The notes below the pieces were generated by a model. It saw only the letters and a list, made by a program, of their open reading frames with translations. It was not told the origin of the DNA and made no database searches. A DNA stretch of 12,895 nucleotides, taken from contig JAEZJB010000154.1 in the NCBI GenBank assembly GCA_023415845.1, positions 1 through 12,895 on the forward strand, given 5' to 3'. This stretch comes from Chloroflexota bacterium. Its GTDB lineage: Bacteria > Chloroflexota > Chloroflexia > Thermomicrobiales > UBA6265. Of the stretch, positions 1-6,279 are shown piece by piece. How positions within the stretch are numbered: position 1 is the stretch's first letter; the number at the start of each line of letters is the position of its first letter. Position numbers and translations under genes: made by a program.

Positions 1-604
1 TCTCCTGCAACGTCAGGAGGTCGGCGAGGGCCTGCAGCGGGTGGCATTTGTCCGACAGGCCGTTCATCACCGGAATCGTGGCCGATTCGGCCAGCGTCAC
101 CAGGTCGTTGTGATCGGCAACCCGGGCAACCACCGCATCGACGTAGCGCGAGAGAATCTGGGCGGTGTCGCCGATCGTTTCGCCTCGCTTCATCTGCAGG
201 TCGTTGACCCCGAGGAAGATCGCCTGGCCGCCGAGCTGGGCCATGCCCGCCTCGAAGGAGACTCGCGTTCGGGTGCTTGGGTGCTGAAAGATGAGACCGA
301 GCGTCTTGCCCGCCAGGTAGCCATGCGGCTGCCCGGTGCGCCACATCCGCTTGATGCGGGTTGCGGTGTCGAGCACTTCGGCAATTTCGTCAGGCGTCAG
401 GTCTGTGTCGACCAGCACGTGCCGTCCCCGCAGCCGCGGCGAAATGGTGAACGACGGCAGCGCGGTGCTCTGCGGACCACCAAGCACGACGGCGCGGTCC
501 TGCGCGGAGCCCGGCAGGTCCTGGCTCACGGTCGGCACGGAATGGAGAACTGGGGATTCAGCAGGGGACGTGGTGGCCTGGTCGGCGGCAGAAAGGCTAT
601 GCAT
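1..604 (-). CDS. argF: Ornithine carbamoyltransferase, 5' part (cut by left window edge)
   Basis: Transfers the carbamoyl group of carbamoyl phosphate to ornithine to give citrulline, in the cytoplasmic arginine pathway. The 201 visible codons contain the carbamoyl-phosphate motif HPSTRTR (residues 108-114), the following VSFEAGMAQLGG segment, and NGLSDKCHPLQALADLLT (181-198). The last is typical of OTC rather than aspartate carbamoyltransferase, although HPLQ replaces the usual HPCQ/HPTQ. The ornithine-binding C-terminal half lies outside the window. The ATG at 604-602 is chosen because GAGAGG ends 7 nt upstream and that site is the one paired by the T-box leader. The enzyme fold begins only near residue 58 (LRGRHVLVDTDL), so about 57 low-complexity residues precede it, which is unusual. 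Likely controlled by arginine through tRNA(Arg) charging. Confidence 0.93.
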   Translation of the reverse strand, partial: MHSLSAADQATTSPAESPVLHSVPTVSQDLPGSAQDRAVVLGGPQSTALPSFTISPRLRGRHVLVDTDLTPDEIAEVLDTATRIKRMWRTGQPHGYLAGKTLGLIFQHPSTRTRVSFEAGMAQLGGQAIFLGVNDLQMKRGETIGDTAQILSRYVDAVVARVADHNDLVTLAESATIPVMNGLSDKCHPLQALADLLTLQE

Positions 605-609
605 CGCGG

Positions 610-935
610 TTCCTCTCGTCGGACGAAGATCGTCCAGCTTACGCCGGTTCAGAGCCGAATCGTGTCGAAACTCCAAACCGAAGGGGCGAGAGGCGTTGAA
701 TCCCGCGGTACCACCCTTCTTGCGCGACAGCGGTTCACCCCATGGCGAAGGTCGCGCATCTCTTGGCTGTTTCTGGCATGGGTGCCACCCATTCGAGCCT
801 ACTTGCGTCGCCAGTGGCGAGCTTTCTTCGGCCGACCGCTCCGGGGCGCGTTCCGATCCGTCATGCCATTCCCGGGCTTCCACCACCCCCGAGTCGCTTG
901 GGCACGCCAGAACCGTACTTTTCCCCATCGTTGCG
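610..935 (-). ncRNA. T-box leader of argF, probably translational, apparent Arg (CGC) specifier
   Basis: Read on the minus strand, the leader shows T-box elements in order. A GATGGGGAA segment is followed by AGTA (919-916), the 5' half of the loop-E motif. The Stem I apical segment GGTGGTGGAAGCCC follows (about 887-874). GGAA then precedes CGC (850-848) and CCCCGGAGC, as in a specifier loop. A hairpin ATGGGT-GGC-ACCCAT (792-778) and an 8-bp Stem III TGCGCGAC/GTCGCGCA (758-721) come next. The core AAGGGTGGTACCGCG (718-704) folds as GAAGGG, bulge TGGTACC, GCG, closed by CGC and CCCTTC. No terminator hairpin with a T-tract follows. Instead CCTCTCG (693-687) complements the argF ribosome site CGAGAGG (618-612), so uncharged tRNA should free the start site. 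The specifier register is inferred. Confidence 0.9.
612..618 (-). promoter_or_regulatory. argF ribosome-binding site, target of T-box anti-SD
   Basis: CGAGAGG lies 7 nt before the argF ATG. It is exactly complementary to CCTCTCG at 693-687 in the T-box loop. Just upstream, a perfect hairpin GGACGA-TCT-TCGTCC (635-621) separates the two and could bring them together. Confidence 0.7.
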
Positions 936-957
936 GGCAGTGCGATTGCGTTGATGA

Positions 958-986
958 ATTGTGTGGTCGAGGTCAGCGCTGACGAA
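958..986 (-). promoter_or_regulatory. Candidate argF promoter overlapping a palindrome
   Basis: On the minus strand TTCGTC (986-981) and CACAAT (963-958) are 17 bp apart, placing transcription start shortly before the T-box Stem I. The match to sigma-70 consensus is weak. A 12-bp palindrome GTCAGCGCTGAC (972-983) covers the -35/spacer, so a repressor could act here. The placement is inferred from position and spacing. Confidence 0.3.
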
Positions 987-1020
987 CGGCGGCCGTCAGC
1001 GCGTTGTACGGTGACAACGC
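972..1020. repeat. Cluster of inverted and direct repeats upstream of argF
   Basis: The palindrome GTCAGCGCTGAC (972-983) is followed by another GTCAGCG (995-1001), 23 bp on, and then by GCGTTGT (1001-1007) paired with ACAACGC (1014-1020). These could be protein-binding half-sites, or hairpins of an unknown transcript. They do not resemble the E. coli ARG box. Confidence 0.5.
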
Positions 1021-1284
1021 GCGGGCCGCCTCGAGGGAGAGCGGGAAAGCAACTCCATCTCGATTCCGTGATGCTCGATCATCACCGGCGACCTCCGCCA
1101 TTCAGGCTCTTCTTCAAGGAACAGTGAGCGGGCGTCCAGGAGACACCCCACCCCGTGCCCGCAACCATCTTCGTTGGGGACGCCTGAGAAGATAGTGCAT
1201 CGGCGGTCACCTGTCAAACCGCCCAATCCCGCCTGGCATCCGGCACAACTCGTGACGTGGCTGGCGAGCCCACCGGCCTGACAC
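1021..1284. other. Intergenic stretch without a recognised gene
   Basis: Between the argF promoter region and the dehydratase promoter no convincing gene was seen. Short frames have no ribosome site and no protein-like composition. The only structure noticed is a distant 7-bp complement GGCGTCC (1131-1137) / GGACGCC (1178-1184), with a 40-nt loop. Confidence 0.5.
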
Positions 1285-1312
1285 TTGCGCGATCCTCCCG
1301 GCCGGGAATAAT
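1285..1312 (+). promoter_or_regulatory. Candidate promoter of the dehydratase gene
   Basis: TTGCGC (1285-1290) and AATAAT (1307-1312) are 16 bp apart. The -10 matches five of six consensus bases, while the -35 matches only three. Transcription would begin near 1319, which excludes the in-frame ATG at 1311 and supports the GTG start at 1359. Confidence 0.45.
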
Positions 1313-1358
1313 GGCGCTCAGATACCGACAATTGGCGCCCAGCAGGAAGGTCAGCACC

Positions 1359-2501
1359 GTGCGCATCACCGATGTCCTGGTCAACACGGTCAGGACGGAC
1401 GACGAAAAGCCGAAGTCGTGGTTGTCGGAGTCGCTGGTGGCGAACCCGATGTCGATCTATCCCGAGTACAAGGCGAAGCGCTCGTCCTGGGGCGCGAAGT
1501 GGGGTCCGGAACTCCTCGTCCGCATCACCACCGACGACGGCATCGTCGGCATTGGCGGTCCCGTTCCCGCCGGTGGCCGCATCATCGTCGAACAGCACCT
1601 GCGCAATCTGCTCGTCGGCCAGAACCCGTTCGACATCGAGAAGCTCTGGGACCAGATGTTCCGCTCCACCCTTCCCTATGGCCGCAAGGGATTGCCGATC
1701 ATGGCAATCAGTGCGATCGATATCGCCCTCTGGGATATCGTCGGCAAGGCGACCGGGCAGCCGGTCTTCAACCTGCTCGGTGGCCGCACGAAGGACGCCC
1801 TGCCGGTCTATTCCACCGGCAACGATGTCGCCTTCTATCACAAACTCGGGTTCACCGGCTTCAAGCTGGCCATGCCCCACGGCCCCACCGACGGCTGGCA
1901 GGGCATGAAGGCCAATCTCGAACTGATCGAACGCACCCGCGAGATCGTCGGGCCTGACGGCGAGATCATGCTCGATTGCTACATGGCCTGGAACGTCGAC
2001 TACACCCTGCGCATGGCCCGCGAGATGCGCCCGTTCCGCGTGCGCTGGATCGAGGAGAGCCTGCCACCGGACGATTACGAGGGCTATGCCGAAATATCGG
2101 CCAGGTCAGAGGTGCCCATCGCCACCGGTGAGCACGAATACACCCGTTGGGGCTTCAAGGAACTGATCTCCCGCCGCTGCTGCCACATCCTGCAACCCGA
2201 CCTCATGTGGGTCGGCGGCATCAGCGAAGCGCGCAAGATCACCGCCATGGCCTCGGCCTGGGGGCTCGATGTGATTCCCCACGGTGGTGGCCTCCATCCG
2301 TGGGGCGTCCACTTCATGACCTCACAGGTCAACTGCCCACTCGCGGAATGGGTCGTGGTCGGCAATGAGGGTGAGGCGAACCCGATCCGGCCGCTGTTTC
2401 CGTACCTGGAAGGCGCACCCGTGCCCGAGAACGGCACGATTCGCCCGCCTGACGCACCTGGGCTGGGAATTTCTGTCCGCGAAGGCTGGCTCGTCGATTA
2501 G
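1359..2501 (+). CDS. L-rhamnonate dehydratase-like enolase-superfamily enzyme
   Basis: Probably removes water from an acid sugar to give a 2-keto-3-deoxy acid, in sugar catabolism in the cytoplasm. The 380-residue product has the capping domain at about 1-130 and the barrel after it. Metal ligands are D206 (in MLDC), E232 (in WIEES) and E258 (in GEH). The D281 (QPD) and H308 (PHGG) pair fits the general-base dyad. NPMSIYPEYKAKRSSWG and IEESLPPDDYEGY resemble E. coli RhmD segments. GTG at 1359 is chosen because AGGAAGG ends 8 nt before it; the longer GTG start at 1257 and ATG 1311 lack such sites. The RhmD residue I recall as substrate-binding His33 falls at Ser20 here, while the Arg after it (R41) is kept. 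The substrate may therefore be another aldonate. No transporter or kinase is adjacent. Confidence 0.85.
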   Translation: MRITDVLVNTVRTDDEKPKSWLSESLVANPMSIYPEYKAKRSSWGAKWGPELLVRITTDDGIVGIGGPVPAGGRIIVEQHLRNLLVGQNPFDIEKLWDQMFRSTLPYGRKGLPIMAISAIDIALWDIVGKATGQPVFNLLGGRTKDALPVYSTGNDVAFYHKLGFTGFKLAMPHGPTDGWQGMKANLELIERTREIVGPDGEIMLDCYMAWNVDYTLRMAREMRPFRVRWIEESLPPDDYEGYAEISARSEVPIATGEHEYTRWGFKELISRRCCHILQPDLMWVGGISEARKITAMASAWGLDVIPHGGGLHPWGVHFMTSQVNCPLAEWVVVGNEGEANPIRPLFPYLEGAPVPENGTIRPPDAPGLGISVREGWLVD

Positions 2502-2550
2502 ACCAGCGAAGTACCTTGTCCCCGCCGCAATCTCGACCTGCACCCCACGC

Positions 2551-2582
2551 AGACGCCCCACCGGAGTTCCGGTGGGGCGTCT
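2551..2582. terminator. Hairpin terminator between convergent genes
   Basis: A perfect 14-bp stem, AGACGCCCCACCGG with its complement, closes an AGTT loop. It sits 50 nt after the dehydratase stop and 30 nt after the amidase stop on the other strand, so it can serve both. The following sequence is only moderately T-rich on the plus strand (CGTCTCACTTCTTC). Confidence 0.75.
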
Positions 2583-2611
2583 CGTCTCACTTCTTCGCTC
2601 GGTGATCCGAG

Positions 2612-5600
2612 CTAGACCCGTGAAATGAAGTCAGCCACGATATACCCGGTCGTCCCGCCAGTGGTTCGCACCTGGTACCACTGGTACCCACTCCCGCTCG
2701 TCGGGCCGCTAACCACGGTCAGCCGGGTTCCCGTCTGCAGGACGACGATGATGCTGGCACTGGTGCTCGCGGACGATCGCAGGCGGACGTTCGTGCTGTT
2801 TACCCGCACCGCCGTCCCCGCCGGATAACCGCTCGGTGCCGGCGTAGTCGTGCCTCCGCCGACCACCAGCACGTCGTCGATAATCCAGCCCGTCGCGCCG
2901 CTGAACTGCACCCGCCACCATCGGTATCCATTGGCAGAACTGGGGCCATCGATCACGGTGCCAGTGCTCCCGACCGCCATGATGGTCACGACGCCGAAGC
3001 TGGTTCCCGCTCCGCTCCGGAGGTTCGCTCGCTCTGTCACGCGCACGGTCGATCCGACCTTGATACCGGAGTCAGGATTGGTTGGCGGTTCGCCCAGCGT
3101 CAGGACCGACTCGTCCGCCCATCCCGAACTGCCCCCAATCGAAATCTGCCACCACCAGAGGTTGTTGGCCCAGGTTGGTCCGCCCGAGATCGTGCCGACC
3201 TGGTAGGTCGTCAGGGTCCGCACGATCGAACTCCCCGTCCCGGCGGCGCTACGCAGGTTGGCGTTCGTGTTCACGTAGAACACATCACCGACCTCGAACT
3301 TGGTTGAAGGCGGCGGTGCCGTCGTGGTTCCACCTCCCGACGTCTCGGTCAGCCAGTCCTGGACGGCCCAGCCCGTGCCGAGATTCGTCTGGATGCGCCA
3401 CCACGTATACCCGTTCGCGGTCGATGGCCCGGCCAGTACCGTTCCGGTCGTGCCGACCGGCAACACCGCGACCACACTTCCCGACGTCGACGCTGTCGAG
3501 CGCAGGTTGAGCCGTTCGGTCACTCGCACCGCGTCGCCAATGTCGAACTTGCCGGTTCCCGGAGCGGGCGTGGTCGTCGTGGTGGTTGTCGTCGTTGGAG
3601 CAGAGGTAGTCGTGCCGCCGGAGGTTTCGGTCAGCCAGTCCTGCACAGCCCAACCGGTGCCGGCACTTGTCTGAATCCGCCACCAGGTGTAACCGCTGCC
3701 CATGGACGGGCCAGCCAGCACGGTTCCCGTCGCGCCAACTGGCAGCACCACCACCACGCTACCCGCTGTCGAGGCTGCAGACCGCAGATTCAACCGCTCG
3801 GTGACCCGGACGGTGTCGCCAATGTCGAATTTGCCGCTCGATGGCGGCGGAGTGGTCGTCCCGGACGTCTCCACCAGCCAGTTCTCGATACACCAGCCGG
3901 TAGTGCCACTCGACAACGTGACCTGCCACCAGGTGTAGCCGCCAGCCGATCGCGGACCACCGACGACGGAGCCCGTGGCTCCCGCCGACATCGTCAGGAG
4001 CACGCTGCCCGAGGTGGAGGGCGTCGCGCGCAGGTTGGTCGTACTCGTGACCCGGAATGTGTCACCGATCTCGAACTTGCCGGCCGGCGGGGCGTCTGCC
4101 TCACGGAGGTAGTCTTCCACCATCCAGCCGCCGCCATAGGCGTCGCTGTAGACGCCATACCAGATGTACCCGGTGACCTCGATTGGCGGCTGGGAGATGA
4201 CCAGCCGGCTTCCCGATGCCGCCGTGGCAATTGCCCGCTGGGCCACACCCGGTCGCGGCCGAATGCTCGCGCTCTGCGTCGCCTGCACGGTGTCACCCAC
4301 CTCGAACAACGCATCCGGATCTTCGTTCAGTGGTGCGGGGGAGATCGCCGTGGAGACCACCCATCCGTCACCGATCGACTGGTGGCGAATCTGGTACCAC
4401 TCCCAGCCCGATGCAATTTCCGGGCCGGCCATTACGTGCGCCCAGGTGCCGGGCATCGCCGTTCCCACGATCCCGGCCGAGAGGCTGGGCGATCGTCGCA
4501 GGTTCACCGAATCGACCACCCGCAGGTTGAGCCCGAATGGGTAGTCCCCGACCGATCCGCCTGGTACTGGCGGCGGGTCGACGATCAGGTACTGGGCACT
4601 CGCCCAACCTGTGGTACCGCCACTGACCGCCTGCAACCGATACCAGTTCCCGCCGCTCAGCTTCTCTGGCCCGTCGATCACCCAGGCCAGGGAGTCGTCG
4701 GCCAGCGAGCCGCTGACGCTGCCGTTGGCGGTCGAGCGCAGGTTCAGGGCGCTTCCATCGTCGGTCTGCACGCGCACGCGGTCGCCCGGCACGATCCCGG
4801 CTGGCAGCCCCGTATCAAGCACGCCTTCTTCGAGCGTCTGCGCGACCAGTTGCCGGAGTTCAGGCAGGTCATTCCACAGGCGGTCACCCGGGCAGGTGGT
4901 GGCATTCACATCCCGGTGTGAGGAAATGATCGGCAGGTCTGGTGCCTCCCAGAAGTCCGCTGTGCCGAGCGGATCGAGATCACGCCCCACCCAGGCCACG
5001 ATCGACACCAGCGCCGACTTGGCCGCGTCCGAAATGTCGACCGTCTGGAAGTTCCCGATCGTGGAGATGCCCGAGGACCCAATCGCGAACTGGTAGGAGT
5101 GACCACCGATCACATCCTGGCCACCGTACCGCCCCTGGTAGATGCGGCCGTTATGGTCGACCAGGTAGTTGTAACCAATGTCGCCCCAGCCCTGCTCCAC
5201 CGCGTGGTAGTAGTAGATGGATCGAATCGCATTCGGCACATCCGACGGCCGATTCGCGGTGGCCGTGTGGTGGATGATGATGTGCGAAACGGTTCTGTAC
5301 TCCGGCGGCCAGACTTCGCCGTAGGTATCGAACCGCCAGTTCTCGTTCGCCCCCCACTGTTCGCGGGTGATGATTTCGGGTGGTGCGATGGTGTCGTTGG
5401 TCAGCAACCTGGACATCGCCCCGGTCGGCGTCACCGGCTCGATATCCTCCTCCCACGGCCCATCGGTCGGATCGATGTAGACGAACGACAGGCCTTCGAC
5501 CTCGCCCGGCCGCCGCTCGGCATCGATCGTCTGGTACCGCACGTAGCGAGCGCCGTCGGTGAACGCCAGCGGGGTGAACAGCCGGTTGTCACGCGTCGGC

Positions 5601-6004
5601 TGCCCACCATCCTCGGTGTTCGCTGCCATGTCGATCGTATCGGTCCAGGTTTCGCCGTCCGAACTGAACTGCACCGCCACGATCGGCCAAAACCCGACGC
5701 CCTCCGGCCAGCTCGCACCCAGCGCCCAGAACGGATAGGCTGCTTCCCATGTCACCCACTCACCCTGCGCGGCGTCACTGGCTGCAAAGCCCTGCTCGCC
5801 CGGCGTGAATGTGCCGGCCCGGGTGCCTCCGACTTCCTGGGCAGCAGCTGGTCGCTGACCTGCCTGTGGCACCGCACTGATGCCCGAGGCCGCCAGCGCC
5901 GCCATCCCGGCTGCCGCCTTGAGGACTATTCGACGACTCGTCCTGGTTTCCGGGAGTCGCGCTCCATCTGATTGGGGCTTTTCATCGTGGGCATGACCGG
6001 ACAT
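2612..6004 (-). CDS. Exported PGRP-type N-acetylmuramoyl-L-alanine amidase with nine SH3 repeats
   Basis: Predicted zinc amidase cutting the bond between N-acetylmuramate and L-alanine in peptidoglycan, outside the membrane. Of 1130 residues, 1-55 form a twin-arginine signal: SRRIVLK at 23-29, then an alanine-rich core. Residues 64-180 look like a beta-sandwich domain. The PGRP/Amidase_2 domain spans about 212-389, with zinc ligands H245 (IIIHHT), H363 (SSHRD) and C371 (TTCPGD), and catalytic Y278 (GYNYL). Nine SH3-like repeats follow from 407 to 1130, marked by NLRS, GP..GG and WW/WY positions. They are joined by Thr/Pro-rich linkers, and should bind wall polymer. ATG 6004 is chosen because it starts the Tat signal and GGGAAGGGA lies 10 nt upstream. 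The frame stays open to an ATG at 6142, which would bury the signal. It lies downstream of the VanW-like gene on the same strand but is separated from it by a hairpin. Confidence 0.92.
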   Translation of the reverse strand: MSGHAHDEKPQSDGARLPETRTSRRIVLKAAAGMAALAASGISAVPQAGQRPAAAQEVGGTRAGTFTPGEQGFAASDAAQGEWVTWEAAYPFWALGASWPEGVGFWPIVAVQFSSDGETWTDTIDMAANTEDGGQPTRDNRLFTPLAFTDGARYVRYQTIDAERRPGEVEGLSFVYIDPTDGPWEEDIEPVTPTGAMSRLLTNDTIAPPEIITREQWGANENWRFDTYGEVWPPEYRTVSHIIIHHTATANRPSDVPNAIRSIYYYHAVEQGWGDIGYNYLVDHNGRIYQGRYGGQDVIGGHSYQFAIGSSGISTIGNFQTVDISDAAKSALVSIVAWVGRDLDPLGTADFWEAPDLPIISSHRDVNATTCPGDRLWNDLPELRQLVAQTLEEGVLDTGLPAGIVPGDRVRVQTDDGSALNLRSTANGSVSGSLADDSLAWVIDGPEKLSGGNWYRLQAVSGGTTGWASAQYLIVDPPPVPGGSVGDYPFGLNLRVVDSVNLRRSPSLSAGIVGTAMPGTWAHVMAGPEIASGWEWYQIRHQSIGDGWVVSTAISPAPLNEDPDALFEVGDTVQATQSASIRPRPGVAQRAIATAASGSRLVISQPPIEVTGYIWYGVYSDAYGGGWMVEDYLREADAPPAGKFEIGDTFRVTSTTNLRATPSTSGSVLLTMSAGATGSVVGGPRSAGGYTWWQVTLSSGTTGWCIENWLVETSGTTTPPPSSGKFDIGDTVRVTERLNLRSAASTAGSVVVVLPVGATGTVLAGPSMGSGYTWWRIQTSAGTGWAVQDWLTETSGGTTTSAPTTTTTTTTTPAPGTGKFDIGDAVRVTERLNLRSTASTSGSVVAVLPVGTTGTVLAGPSTANGYTWWRIQTNLGTGWAVQDWLTETSGGGTTTAPPPSTKFEVGDVFYVNTNANLRSAAGTGSSIVRTLTTYQVGTISGGPTWANNLWWWQISIGGSSGWADESVLTLGEPPTNPDSGIKVGSTVRVTERANLRSGAGTSFGVVTIMAVGSTGTVIDGPSSANGYRWWRVQFSGATGWIIDDVLVVGGGTTTPAPSGYPAGTAVRVNSTNVRLRSSASTSASIIVVLQTGTRLTVVSGPTSGSGYQWYQVRTTGGTTGYIVADFISRV
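2615..4786 (-). repeat. Nine tandem SH3-domain repeats coded within the amidase gene
   Basis: Repeats of about 65 residues begin at residues 407, 486, 569, 646, 728, 822, 905, 983 and 1062. Repeats 5 (3632-3823) and 6 (3350-3541) are nearly the same, sharing RVTERLNLRS, TGTVLAGPS, GYTWWRIQT and GTGWAVQDWLTETSGG. That indicates a recent duplication. The linker between them (3542-3631) holds a run of nine threonines with mixed codons. Confidence 0.85.
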
Positions 6005-6032
6005 GGAATCGAGGTCCCTTCCCTTTGGGGCT

Positions 6033-6130
6033 GCAGGCTGTCGCCCAACTGGTGATGGCTGCCTGGCCGGCGGGCAACAGTTCGTACTCGTGCGACGCAA
6101 GGGGAGAACACCAGCCTGCCCAGAATTGGG
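6033..6130 (-). other. Structured 5' leader of the amidase gene with alternative pairings
   Basis: On the transcript, CTGGTG (6114-6109) can pair with CACCAG (6054-6049) and be extended by CCCAA (6130-6126) with TTGGG (6048-6044). Alternatively GCAGGC (6119-6114) can pair with GCCTGC (6038-6033). The two folds share bases, so they compete. I do not recognise a known riboswitch class. A possible -10 TACTAT (6180-6175) would give a leader of about 165 nt. Confidence 0.35.
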
Positions 6131-6210
6131 TTTGCTGCACATGGACTCCCGGTCGACGCATCTGTCTCATTCTGATAGTACACCAGCGATCGCGCTTGAA
6201 CGTAAAGCGA

Positions 6211-6231
6211 GGTGCTCCGATTTGGAGCACC
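6211..6231 (-). terminator. Terminator hairpin after the VanW-like gene
   Basis: GGTGCTCC and GGAGCACC form a perfect 8-bp stem with a 5-nt loop. It begins 48 nt past the stop on the minus strand and is followed by TCGCTTTACGTT, a modest T-rich tail. It probably separates this transcript from the amidase gene. Confidence 0.6.
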
Positions 6232-6279
6232 CCGCGCACCTGACATTCCAACCTTCCGCCTCGTCTGAGTCGACGTCGA

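Noticed and set aside
41..982. Long plus-strand open frame opposite argF and its T-box
   Set aside because: It is antisense to clear ornithine carbamoyltransferase sequence and the T-box; composition is Arg/Gly-rich as expected for a shadow frame in GC-rich DNA.
1140..1200. CGCCTGAGAAGAT, slightly like the CTGAGA of a TPP riboswitch
   Set aside because: The second TPP motif (ACC..GAACCTGAT) is missing downstream, and the adjacent gene is unrelated to thiamine.
996..1880. Minus-strand frame of 294 codons over the dehydratase start
   Set aside because: It is antisense to the conserved enolase-superfamily gene and has no ribosome site or domain.
5099..5971. Plus-strand frame of 290 codons within the amidase gene
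   Set aside because: It lies opposite the PGRP and N-terminal domains; residues are those of an antisense shadow.
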